A stretch of 64,000 nucleotides of DNA from Brachybacterium endophyticum (GTDB taxonomy: Bacteria; Actinomycetota; Actinomycetes; Actinomycetales; Dermabacteraceae), in assembly GCF_003130585.1 (NCBI RefSeq), contig NZ_QFKX01000001.1, forward strand, positions 434,001-498,000. Reading direction: 5' to 3'. This document shows, piece by piece, positions 9,055 to 17,981 of this stretch. The notes beneath the pieces are model-generated. The model had not been told where the DNA came from. It saw only the letters and a program-made list of their open reading frames with translations, and ran no database searches. Numbering within the stretch: the stretch's first letter is position 1; every line of letters starts with the position of its first letter. Position numbers and translations under genes: made by a program.

Positions 9055-12000
9055 CGAACGATCAGACGGCACGCCCTGACGTCGACGCCCTCCTCTCGCG
9101 GCTCAAGCCGTTCCAGCGCGCCACGGTCGACCACGCTTTTCGCCGTCTGTGGACCGACGACGACGCCGTGGACCGCTTCCTCGTCGCCGACGAGGTCGGT
9201 CTGGGGAAGACCCTCGTCGCCAAGGGGGTCGCCGCGCGAGCGATCGATCATCTCTGGGACAGAGGCCGTGCCATCACCCTCGTGTACATCTGCTCGAACG
9301 CGCAGATCGCAGGTCAGAACCTCGATCGGCTGAGGGATCTCACCGGTGGCCACACCCAGCAGAACGCCGACCGGATCACGCTGTTGCCGCGCACTATGGG
9401 AGCCAGGGCCGAGCGTGGGGTCGAACTCGTGTCCTTCACACCGGGAACATCCTTCCGGCTCGGTCACAGTGCGGGCCGTGTGGGGGAGCGCTCGCTCCTG
9501 TACTGGATGCTCACTCACGTCCTCGAACCTCGGTGGATGCGTCGCGCAGGAGTGATCGACTTCTTCCGCAATACGGTCACCCACGAGCGCTTCACGAGCC
9601 GCCTCGAATGGGACCGCCCCGAGCTCGACTCCCAGCTGATGGCGGACTTCGAAGCAACCCTTCGGGCCCCCAGAGGCGCTTCGCGTCCCTCGCTCCTCGA
9701 GGAACTGTGCGCAGAGATCGAGACCTGGCTGCGGTACCGAACTCGTACGCCCGAGATGGACTATCGGCGCAAAGACCTGCTCGGTGAGCTGCGGATGGCG
9801 ATGGCGCAGGTGTCCGTCGCGCGGCTGAATCCAGATCTCGTGATTCTGGACGAGTTCCAGCGGTTCAAGGACCTCTTCCCCGGTAGCCGGAGCGACGGAG
9901 ACCCTGAGCTCACCGACGCGCAGCGCCTCGCTCAGAACGTCATCACGACGACTGGGACGAAGTCGCTCGTGCTCTCCGCGACTCCCTACAAGATGTTCAC
10001 GCTCCCGGATGAGCCCGATGGCGAGGATCATCTGCGGGACTTCCACGACACCATCGGATTCCTCGCGGGGCGCGACCGTGCACAGCGAGTGGCCCGGCAT
10101 CTCGCGGACGTCCGTACCAGCATGCTGTTGCGAACTCCCGAAGGTGAGCAGGCTGCCCGCCGGGCGAACGACGCTGCGACCCGTGAACTGAAGCGCGTCA
10201 TGTGCCGAACCGAACGGCTGGAAGTCACGCAGAAGCGCGACGGCATGGTCACGGAGATGGACATGCCTGCTCTCACTCTTGGCCCCCTCGATCTGGAGAC
10301 ATGGATCGCGAACGATCGCATCGCCCGGAACGTCCACGGCCATGACGTCTTCGAGTACTGGCGCTCGAGCCCCTACCCCGTGAACCTGATGGACCCTTCC
10401 TCCTACCTCGCGCAGAAGCGCGTTCTCGAGAAGGCGGAGAGCCAGGATGCCGATCTGGCTGCGCTGCTCCGTGCTCATCGTGGAGGACTGCTCGCCTGGA
10501 ACGATGTCCTTGAGTACCGCAAGATCGACCCCGGCAATCCCAAACTCCGCGCGGTGATGGACGACGCCATGGAACGAGGGATCTGGAAGCTCGCGTGGTT
10601 GCCGCCCTCGTTGCCGTACATCGAGCCTGCCGGCGTGTATGCCTCCGAAGGCGCTCGCTCCTTCACCAAGCGGCTGATCTTCTCCGCATGGAGCGTGGTT
10701 CCCAAGGCGATCGCGACACTGTTCAGTTACGAGGCCGACAGGCGACTCAGCAAGTACGCACCTCGCGCGACCGACGGCAGCGTGGCTCAGTACGGTGTGC
10801 GTCGTTCCACCCCGCTCATCCGATTCGGCGTGGCAGACGGCAAGTTGCTGAATCTTCCCCACCTGGCGCTCGTGCATCCCTCGGTCGCACTCGCACGGCT
10901 CGGCGACCCTCTCGCGATCGCGCGCGAGAGTGGCGAAACCCTGCCGCTGGAACGCGGTCGTCTGCTCGAGCTCGTGACGTCCCGCATCCAGACGGAGCTG
11001 GATGCGCTGGATCTGCCGGCTGGTGACAAGAAGGGTCAAAGCGCCGCGTGGTACGGCATCGCTCCCTATCTCCTGGATCGGCGGATCGGGATCGAGGAAC
11101 TCGCGGTCGACGGGGGACTGTCCTCGGCAGACGAAGGCGAGGACACCGGGTCGCGGCTCGGTGATCACATCGCCTTTGCACTGGAGCCTGGCCTGGAAAG
11201 CCTCGGTGCTCCGCCCGAAGACCTGGCCAAGGTGCTCGCCGGCATCGCACTGGGCGCTCCCGGCGTGTGCGCCCTGCGTGCCCTCGGCCGAGCCTGCGGC
11301 GGCCCCGCCACCTACGTCTCGAGCGAGATCCGCCGCGCCGCGTTCTCCATCGGGGAGGCGTTCCGTGCACTGTTCAACCGGCCCGAGACGATGTCCGCCG
11401 TTCGCGCTGCCACAGAGACGAACAGCGAAGACACCGACGGTCATTGGCAGCGGGTGGTCCGGTACTGCCTGGACGGCAACCTGCAAGCGATGCTCGATGA
11501 GTACGTGCACACACTGGTCGATTCCCTGGGTCTGGTCGATGACCAGCCTGTCCAACGCGCGGAGAAGCTCGCAGAGAGGATCTGCAGCACGGCGACGATC
11601 CGTAACCCCACCAACGAAGTCCATGAACTGCGTGAACAGGACTCGCGTATCGACATCGACGTCCACCGCATGACGTCCCACATCGCCGCTCGCTTCGGTC
11701 GGATCCAGAACTCCGAGAGCGCGGAGCAACGCGAGACCTCGATCCGCGACAGCTACAACTCACCGTTCTGGCCGTTCGTCATGGCCAGCACGTCGGTAGG
11801 CCAGGAAGGTCTCGACTTCCACACCTACAGTCATGCGATCGTGCATTGGAACCTGCCCGACAATCCCGTCGACCTCGAACAGCGCGAAGGCCGCGTGCAC
11901 AGGTACAAGGGCCATGCAATCCGCAAGAACATCGCTGCCGACTATGCCCAGGCGGCGATGAATGAACAGGACGAGGATCCCTGGCGATCCATGTTCGCGG

Positions 12001-12302
12001 CAGCAGAGTCCGATGTGGCCGGGAAGAGCTCAGGCATGAGCCCGTACTGGATCTACGAGGGCACGGCCTCGATCGAGCGGTACGTTCCTGCGATGCCCCT
12101 CAGCCGTGAGTCGGCTCAGTACGCGCGCCTGCAGCGCACGCTCGGTGCCTATCGCAGCGTCATGGGGCAGCCGCGGCAGGACGACCTCATCCGGTTCATC
12201 GGCGACGCGGTGGAGTGGCCGCGAGTCGATCTTCGGCCCCCGCCCAGCGAGGCCGTTTCCACCGCTGTGGGGGAGGGCTCCCAGCGAAAGGGCGACTCGT
12301 GA
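9051..12302 (+). CDS. Large superfamily 2 helicase, third gene of the cassette
   Basis: The protein has 1083 residues from the ATG that overlaps the previous stop. Motor motifs: Walker A DEVGLGKT with K53, Walker B DEFQ at residues 267-270, motif III LSATP, and a C-terminal lobe with GQEGLDFH and a motif VI QREGRVHR around residues 944-951. The DEVGLGKT and DEFQ forms resemble SNF2-like translocases more than DEAD-box RNA helicases. A long insertion (about residues 380-880) separates the two RecA lobes and has no motif I recognise. It is probably a DNA translocase working with the DUF6361 and phospholipase-D-like proteins. Confidence 0.85.
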   Translation: MTNDQTARPDVDALLSRLKPFQRATVDHAFRRLWTDDDAVDRFLVADEVGLGKTLVAKGVAARAIDHLWDRGRAITLVYICSNAQIAGQNLDRLRDLTGGHTQQNADRITLLPRTMGARAERGVELVSFTPGTSFRLGHSAGRVGERSLLYWMLTHVLEPRWMRRAGVIDFFRNTVTHERFTSRLEWDRPELDSQLMADFEATLRAPRGASRPSLLEELCAEIETWLRYRTRTPEMDYRRKDLLGELRMAMAQVSVARLNPDLVILDEFQRFKDLFPGSRSDGDPELTDAQRLAQNVITTTGTKSLVLSATPYKMFTLPDEPDGEDHLRDFHDTIGFLAGRDRAQRVARHLADVRTSMLLRTPEGEQAARRANDAATRELKRVMCRTERLEVTQKRDGMVTEMDMPALTLGPLDLETWIANDRIARNVHGHDVFEYWRSSPYPVNLMDPSSYLAQKRVLEKAESQDADLAALLRAHRGGLLAWNDVLEYRKIDPGNPKLRAVMDDAMERGIWKLAWLPPSLPYIEPAGVYASEGARSFTKRLIFSAWSVVPKAIATLFSYEADRRLSKYAPRATDGSVAQYGVRRSTPLIRFGVADGKLLNLPHLALVHPSVALARLGDPLAIARESGETLPLERGRLLELVTSRIQTELDALDLPAGDKKGQSAAWYGIAPYLLDRRIGIEELAVDGGLSSADEGEDTGSRLGDHIAFALEPGLESLGAPPEDLAKVLAGIALGAPGVCALRALGRACGGPATYVSSEIRRAAFSIGEAFRALFNRPETMSAVRAATETNSEDTDGHWQRVVRYCLDGNLQAMLDEYVHTLVDSLGLVDDQPVQRAEKLAERICSTATIRNPTNEVHELREQDSRIDIDVHRMTSHIAARFGRIQNSESAEQRETSIRDSYNSPFWPFVMASTSVGQEGLDFHTYSHAIVHWNLPDNPVDLEQREGRVHRYKGHAIRKNIAADYAQAAMNEQDEDPWRSMFAAAESDVAGKSSGMSPYWIYEGTASIERYVPAMPLSRESAQYARLQRTLGAYRSVMGQPRQDDLIRFIGDAVEWPRVDLRPPPSEAVSTAVGEGSQRKGDS

Positions 12303-12362
12303 CGGCCGCCGCCATGTCTGCCCGTCCGTGCCGTACCGTGACCCCACAACGGAAGGGGAGCC

Positions 12363-12839
12363 ATGGCTGGGAACGCCGCATCCGGCAAGCAGCCGGCGAA
12401 GACTCCGTCGTCCACGGGGTCTGCCGGGAAGAACAAGGCTGTCGAGCTCGCTCTTATGGCGGCGCCTGTGGCGTTCAAAGCACTGAAGAAGCTGCTAGAC
12501 GACCCGACGCTGGGCAAGAAGGCGCAGGAGCAGATCGCGCGCCTGCTCAAGTACTCGGGTGGTTCGCCCGCCGACATGCTCGAGACAGTGAAGGCCCTTC
12601 GGGAGCAGGTCGACTATCTCTCTGACTCAGCCGATGACGAGCGCGAGGCCCAGCGGGCCCAGGCCTGGTCCAAGCAGCTCGAGCAGTGCGAACGAGCTGC
12701 CCAGCTCGTGAACGCACCAGGATCGACGAGAAAGGAGCGTCGCGCGCTGAACAAGCGAATCTCGACGCTGCGCTCGGAGATTCTCGAGGCCTTCATTGAC
12801 GAGCAAGAAGAAGGCATGCAAGAGGGGGACAATGGATGA
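12363..12839 (+). CDS. Small charged, probably coiled-coil protein of unknown function
   Basis: The protein has 158 residues. GGAAGGGGAGCC lies directly before the ATG. The N-terminus is Gly/Ser/Lys-rich, then VELALMAAPVAFKALKKLLDD forms an amphipathic helix, and from about residue 80 the protein is a long charged helix (DDEREAQRAQAWSKQLEQCE) that could form a coiled coil. It starts 60 bases after the helicase gene and might be the last gene of that operon. I do not recognise the family. Confidence 0.6.
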   Translation: MAGNAASGKQPAKTPSSTGSAGKNKAVELALMAAPVAFKALKKLLDDPTLGKKAQEQIARLLKYSGGSPADMLETVKALREQVDYLSDSADDEREAQRAQAWSKQLEQCERAAQLVNAPGSTRKERRALNKRISTLRSEILEAFIDEQEEGMQEGDNG

Positions 12840-12941
12840 GGGTGGCGAGCAAGTGGCTACTTAAGAATGGCCTCAGTCGCGGGTAGTTCACGCAAGCGAG
12901 GGTTGTCGGTGGAACTGAGGTAACGCAGCATAGGAGCAACA

Positions 12942-14333
12942 GTGAGTCACGATCACGATGCCGCTGTCGGCGCGGCCCGCATGTTTACCGCTGCTATCGA
13001 GAAGGCGATGTCGAGCAGCAGGCTCACTTCCGGTCAGTCTTCCGGTGAGAGGAATAGGGCGCGCCACGAAGCGGTTGCTCAGTACATGCTCGACCATATC
13101 CTTTCGCAGAGCGGAGAGCTCGAGGCATTTCTGCGTGAGTATGAGGTTCGGATCAAGCATCAGCCTCGCATGTGGTGCGAGGTGACTGACTCGCCTACAA
13201 ATTCTCGCTTCGACCATATTATCGACGACGTCGACCCGAGAGGGCTTAGAGATCCGGTCGCCGTGATTGAAGATAAGCTCGATGCGCCGCTGTCGCACGG
13301 CCAACTGGAACGCTATTTGAGGTATCTTCAGGGAACCGGGCGAAAGGCCGCACTTATTGTCCTTCATCCCCGAAGAAACCCGTTGAAAGATCAGAAAGAG
13401 CGCCTCCCAGAATTTTCGGCGAAGTACCCGAGCGTCACGGTGCGGTTCGTGACCTGGGCAGAGCTTTGCGCAGCCATGATAAGACGGGATCCTGGCGGTG
13501 CGCGTGCAGGTCTTTGGGCTGCACTCGAGGAGTTCGCGGAGTCTGTCGGCACGGGCGATCTAGAGAATTTGGCGACGACGGCGGTTCTCGCCGACCCCGA
13601 AGTGGCGGCCGAGGTTCGCGATATATTTCTGACTTCGCAAGCCGTTGCGCGAGAGATCGGCAGCTTAAGGACACGTCAACTCGCCTTTTCGTTTCACGGC
13701 GGCAACCGTGCGCCGTGGCTCCAGATGGGTATGTCTGACAGGCGGCATCCCGGCATTGGGCTCACACTCGACATGGAAGCGAACCCTGGCGCGCTCCTCG
13801 TGGGGGAGCGCGCCCCGAATGGCGCTGGAGAAAACTATCTTGAATCAAAAATAGGATTCTTCCGAGAGGGCGCTCTTACGCCTGCGGCAAGACGTCGCGT
13901 CAATGCCTTGTCGCGGCTGAACCAGCAGATTCGCGTAGGGGAAAGTGGGTTCCCGTCGAGAATCCGTGGTCGAAAATTGGGTCGACAGGTGAGTGAACCG
14001 GCCTCAGACGCTCTTGCGCTGTTCGGAGCGATTTTCCAGGCGCAAGCGATCAAGAACCCTCACCGTGGAGGGGCTTCCAGTTCGAAGACTCGGGGTGCGA
14101 ATGAAGGCCGGCATAACGAGCGAATCGGTGCGGTCCTCGTCCGAGAGGAAGGTAGTGATCTGACTGAGGTGCGACTCTTCATCGGCCCCCCAGACGGGCA
14201 GGCGTGGCAACGTTGCACCGTTTGGCTTCGCACTGTCGACGGTGAGAGGGAGATTGCTGTCAAAGCTAACGAGCCGGGCCGAGACTACGTGCTGCGAGTC
14301 TGGGGCGAAGCTAGGCAAGCTCTTGAGAGCTGA
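12942..14333 (+). CDS. PD-(D/E)XK nuclease-like protein
   Basis: The protein has 463 residues. Residues 85-125 hold a PD-(D/E)XK-like core: D91 in SRFDHIID, then E110-D-K112 in VAVIEDKLDA and a following GQLERYLRYL helix with a conserved-looking Gln. This is the layout of restriction-type nucleases. The rest (residues about 200-463) has no motif I recognise and may bind a target or partner. The start is the GTG at 12942 after GGAGCAAC. Codon use is less GC-biased than in neighbouring genes, which suggests separate acquisition. A role in phage or plasmid defence is inferred from fold and location only. Confidence 0.65.
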   Translation: MSHDHDAAVGAARMFTAAIEKAMSSSRLTSGQSSGERNRARHEAVAQYMLDHILSQSGELEAFLREYEVRIKHQPRMWCEVTDSPTNSRFDHIIDDVDPRGLRDPVAVIEDKLDAPLSHGQLERYLRYLQGTGRKAALIVLHPRRNPLKDQKERLPEFSAKYPSVTVRFVTWAELCAAMIRRDPGGARAGLWAALEEFAESVGTGDLENLATTAVLADPEVAAEVRDIFLTSQAVAREIGSLRTRQLAFSFHGGNRAPWLQMGMSDRRHPGIGLTLDMEANPGALLVGERAPNGAGENYLESKIGFFREGALTPAARRRVNALSRLNQQIRVGESGFPSRIRGRKLGRQVSEPASDALALFGAIFQAQAIKNPHRGGASSSKTRGANEGRHNERIGAVLVREEGSDLTEVRLFIGPPDGQAWQRCTVWLRTVDGEREIAVKANEPGRDYVLRVWGEARQALES

Positions 14334-14384
14334 TCAGGCGGCTTCTGTGCACTATGTGTCCGCCGGGGATGGGACACTCAGCTC

Positions 14385-15155
14385 ATGGTGAGCGCAAAGA
14401 AGGCCGACCCGAGAGCGGTCGTGAAGTCAGCGTTCTCGGCGGCCGTGGAGAAGCAGTACCCGCTGGCCCAGGAGAACGTGGCACGGCTTCGCCGTGTTCA
14501 TCCGGGCAAGTCTCCAGCCGAACTGATCGCTCTTCTTGACAAGTTCTACTTGGGGGCGGTGGCCACCACTGGTGCGGGTGCTGGCGCCGCTGCGGTCGTC
14601 CCGAACGGCTGGGTACAGGTGCCGATCGCGGCGGTGGAGCTCGCGACGTTCCTCGAGGCATCCGTCCTCTACGCGCTCTCAGCCGCGGAGGTCCACGGCG
14701 TGCACGCCGAGGACATCGAGAGACGGCGTATGTTGGTTATGTCCGTCCTCGTCGGTGACACGGCAGTGAAGAAGGTGGTGGAGCCCCTACTAGGACGCAG
14801 CGTGCCGTACTGGGGTAAGGCCATCGTGAATAGCATCCCGATGGCCGCGATCACCAATGCCAACAAGGTGTTGGGCCCTCGGTTCATCACGAAGTACGGA
14901 ACCAAACAAGGCGTGCTGGTGTTGGGCAAGCAGATGCCGATGTTCCTCGGCGTCGGCATTGGTGCCGCAGGGAACGGCGCCTTCGGCTGGTTCGTCACCC
15001 GCTCGGCACGCAAGATTCTGGGGCCGCCGCCGGTGGGTTGGACAGACAGCAGTGAGTCGAGCGATGCAGATCGGATTACTGGGACGAGAGAAGATTCCAG
15101 CGAGAGCACCGACGCAGCGTCGGAGCACGCAAGCAAGGGGGAGGAGCGCGAATGA
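14385..15155 (+). CDS. EcsC-like protein
   Basis: The protein has 256 residues. A Gly/Ala-rich hydrophobic stretch at about residues 63-73 (AVATTGAGAGAAAVV), an amphipathic segment (AVELATFLEASVLYALSAAEVHG), and the block SIPMAAITNANKVLGPRFITKYGTK resemble actinobacterial EcsC-family proteins, whose function is poorly known. The C-terminal 40 residues are Ser/Glu-rich and probably disordered. The stop overlaps the start of the next (broken) gene as ATGA at 15152-15155, with GGGGGAGGAG before it, so the pair was once co-translated. Weak membrane association is likely; there is no signal peptide. Confidence 0.6.
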   Translation: MVSAKKADPRAVVKSAFSAAVEKQYPLAQENVARLRRVHPGKSPAELIALLDKFYLGAVATTGAGAGAAAVVPNGWVQVPIAAVELATFLEASVLYALSAAEVHGVHAEDIERRRMLVMSVLVGDTAVKKVVEPLLGRSVPYWGKAIVNSIPMAAITNANKVLGPRFITKYGTKQGVLVLGKQMPMFLGVGIGAAGNGAFGWFVTRSARKILGPPPVGWTDSSESSDADRITGTREDSSESTDAASEHASKGEERE

Positions 15156-16024
15156 CCGTTGCCTGGGGCATCCACAATGACCGGATTCCGGCCGCCGAAC
15201 TCGTGGCCGGAAATTCGTCTCCATCGGCTGGGACGAGATCGGGGATCTTCGCGAGATCGGCGACGATCGGCGCTTAAGTAGGCGCTTGCGCAGACGAACC
15301 CTGACGCCAAGCGAGGCGCCATCCCGGTGTGGGCTGGAGTGCTGCGCCGTTTCGCGTTCGAGGTTGCTGAGGGGGACCTCGTCATCTCGCCAAGCAAGCA
15401 CCAGTCTTCAATATCGGTCGGATCTCGGGACCGTACGAGTACATCGCAAACGCCCCCGAACATCGCCATCGCCATGCTGTCGACTGGCTCGTCGTCAACG
15501 CCCCGCGGACGGTGTTCTCGCAGCCTGCCCTGTATGAGTTGGGCTCAGCCCTGACGCTTTTCCAAGTTGCGAACCATGTGCAGGAGTACGTGGACGCTGT
15601 GGAGTTCGGCGTGCCGGAAGCTGCTCCGGACGCCGCTACCGAGGATGTCCCGGGCGCGACACGTGTCCGCTACGGCCTTCTGCAGAGAACCGTCCTCGAA
15701 GCGCTCCGAGATCGCGGGACCATCTCGCGTCGAGAGGTCTTCGACGAGATCGCGGGTCGGATCGAACTCAACGAGGCCGAGACGGTGCGGACCAGTAGCG
15801 GCAGGAGTCGCTACGAGACCGCTATCGTCTGGGGGTCAGTGGACATGATCGCGGCTGAGTGGATCGAGAAGACGCGCGAGGGCTGGACCCTTACCGAGCG
15901 CGGAAAAGCGTTCCTGGAGGAGACGCCGGAATCGGTGGATATCTCGGTGGAGTCCCGGACCGCATATCAAGCGGCGCTTGCCGCGAAACGCACCGCCAGC
16001 GTTACCCGCCTCGTCACGGAATAA
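15152..16024 (+). pseudogene. Frameshifted Mrr-like restriction protein
   Basis: Reading across frames gives AWGIHNDRIPAAELV, FVSIGWDEIGDLREIGD, VWAGVLRRFAFEVAEGDLVI, GRISGPYEY and then an open frame from VFSQPALYELG to 16024. The first part resembles the EVE/PUA-like N-terminal module of some modification-dependent restriction enzymes. The intact part (RYGLLQRTVLEALRDRG to WTLTERGKAFLEE) resembles the winged-helix Mrr N-terminal domain. Three frameshifts fall near 15,211, 15,285 and 15,400, and no Mrr catalytic domain follows. The surviving winged-helix frame may start at the GTG at 15512. It is probably a dead restriction gene, once coupled to the EcsC-like gene. Confidence 0.65.
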
Positions 16025-16139
16025 ACGGCGAGACCGCGCACGCAAGATCGTCTCGTACGGTGGGTGCGGACCTTTGGCCGCCATCGCTGTCACGTCTGGC
16101 AATGGCGGGCTGTCTCAAGCCGAGAGGAGTGCAGAAACA

Positions 16140-17831
16140 TTGACCACGGATAAGGACGAGCTCGTCCGCACCCTCACCTCCCTCGACGGCCGAGGCTACG
16201 GCTCCTACAAGCAGCTCAAGGGCACCTACGACCTGGGCCCCTGCCGACTGCTGATCGACCACGTGCAGACGGACCCCTTCGCCCCGCCGTCGCTGATGCG
16301 CCTAGTCGTCGATGCCGAAGCCGCGAACCTGCCGCAGGATCTGATCGACGACTGCCGCGGACGAGTCGCGGTCACCGATTTCCTGGCCCGCGTCGTCGCC
16401 AAGGAGGCGAGCTCGCTCCACGGGGTCAGCATCGGCACCCCACAGCAAGAGGTCCTCGAACGCACCAGCATCGCACTCACCGACCAGGGCCTCGAAGCGC
16501 GAATCTCCGTCCAACTGCCCGCCGCCGGGCGACGCATCAAGGGTCGGGAGGCCTCCCGTCTGCTCACCGAGGACCTGCCGCGGCTCGCCGAGCGCTCCCT
16601 CCTGCACGCGAGCATCGATGTTGACGCCCTCCGCGCGCACGCCACCCTTCACCGCGACCAGGAAGCCCTGCGAGACCAGCTGGCCGAGCGCCACCTGGTC
16701 GCTTTCGTCGGCGACGGCGCGATCCTGCCGCGACGGTCCGGCGACTCGGACCTGCCGCTCACGGACGGGGCAGTCCCGTTCGACAGCCCCGAATCACTGC
16801 GCGTCACGTTCGACCTGCCCAGCGGTCGCCAGGTGAGCGGAATGGGTGTGCCCGACGGGGTCACCGTCATCGTCGGCGGCGGCTACCACGGCAAGTCGAC
16901 ACTGCTGCGCGCGATGGAGCGGGGCGTGTACCCGCACCTGGAGGGTGACGGCCGCGAATGGGCGATCACCCGCGGTGACGTTGGCTCCGTGCGCGCCGAG
17001 GACGGTCGCGCCGTCACCGGCGTCGACATCTCCCCGTTCATCTCCGGCCTGCCCTCGGGCACCGACACCCGCAGCTTCACCACCACCAATGCCTCCGGCT
17101 CCACCTCGCAGGCAGCCTCCCTCGTCGAAGCGGTCGACGCCGGTGCCTCGGCGTTGCTGATCGACGAGGACACCTCGGCGACGAACTTCATGATCCGCGA
17201 CGAGCGGATGCGTGTCCTGATCCCGGCCGACCGCGAGCCCATCACCCCGTTCGTCGACCGCATCCGCCCGCTGTATAAGGAGCGTGGAGTTTCTACGGTG
17301 CTGGTCGCCGGTGGGTCCGGAGCGTTCTTCGATGTAGCTGACCATGTGATCGCGCTCGATGAGTACGTGCCGCGTGACGTCACCGATCAGGCGCGTGCAC
17401 TCGCCGACGAGGCGAGCTCCGAGCCCTCGGGCGCTGTGTTCGGTCCTGCCCGCTCCAGGACACCGGACCCCGACTCGCTGCGACCCGCTGACAAGAAGAA
17501 GCCCGCCACCGCGCGCGGCCGGGACATCATCCGCTTCGGACGCGAACAGATCGAGCTCGCGGCGGTGTCGCAGCTTGTGGACTCGGCACAGACGGAGGCG
17601 GTGGCGAAGGCGCTCGACCGGCTGGCGGAGCTGGCCGCATCCTCGAGCGCGAACCAGGGAGCCACCCAGCTCGACGCCGCGATCAGGGACCTGTTTGCCC
17701 GGATCGACGCCGACGGGCTCGAGGCCCTCTCACCACACCGCGGCCACCCGGGTCACCTGGCGCGGCCCCGCCCCCTCGAAGTTCATGCTGCTGTCAACCG
17801 CTACCGCGGCCTTCAAGTAGTTCGTGGTTGA
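16140..17831 (+). CDS. Predicted ATPase of the ABC class (COG3044 type)
   Basis: The protein has 563 residues from the TTG at 16140, 11 bases after GAGAGGAG; homologues begin with a similar LTSLDGRGYGSYKQL segment. The ATPase core shows a Walker A GGGYHGKST with K252, an ABC-signature-like NASGSTSQAASLVEA, and Walker B LLIDEDTSATNF with D342 and E343. Substituted residues around the P-loop (YH) are typical of this family. It has no membrane domain and is not a transporter. The cellular role is unknown; fungal and trypanosome relatives have been linked to RNA metabolism. It may belong with the OGG-fold gene that follows after 150 bases. Confidence 0.85.
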   Translation: MTTDKDELVRTLTSLDGRGYGSYKQLKGTYDLGPCRLLIDHVQTDPFAPPSLMRLVVDAEAANLPQDLIDDCRGRVAVTDFLARVVAKEASSLHGVSIGTPQQEVLERTSIALTDQGLEARISVQLPAAGRRIKGREASRLLTEDLPRLAERSLLHASIDVDALRAHATLHRDQEALRDQLAERHLVAFVGDGAILPRRSGDSDLPLTDGAVPFDSPESLRVTFDLPSGRQVSGMGVPDGVTVIVGGGYHGKSTLLRAMERGVYPHLEGDGREWAITRGDVGSVRAEDGRAVTGVDISPFISGLPSGTDTRSFTTTNASGSTSQAASLVEAVDAGASALLIDEDTSATNFMIRDERMRVLIPADREPITPFVDRIRPLYKERGVSTVLVAGGSGAFFDVADHVIALDEYVPRDVTDQARALADEASSEPSGAVFGPARSRTPDPDSLRPADKKKPATARGRDIIRFGREQIELAAVSQLVDSAQTEAVAKALDRLAELAASSSANQGATQLDAAIRDLFARIDADGLEALSPHRGHPGHLARPRPLEVHAAVNRYRGLQVVRG

Positions 17832-17981
17832 GCTAGGCGGGGATCCGGCTGGTAGGGAGTTAACGGGAACGGTTCTCCGCGCCGCACCCTGAGGAGCCGC
17901 TTTAGGCTACGCGACTTCGATGCCAGGGGCTCGCCCGCCACTTTGCGCACGGACGTCTGAGGGATGGGCTATAACTAGCGC

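Noticed and set aside
8742-11729. A 995-codon open frame on the minus strand opposite the helicase.
   Set aside because: Shadow of the helicase gene: high GC in the third codon position leaves antisense frames open. The translation is rich in Arg/His/Gly, lacks domains and has no ribosome binding site.
5927-12302. Assignment of the three-gene cassette to DISARM.
   Set aside because: The phospholipase-D-like and helicase parts are suggestive, but there is no DrmB (DUF1998) protein or DNA methylase, and DUF6361 is not a DISARM component.
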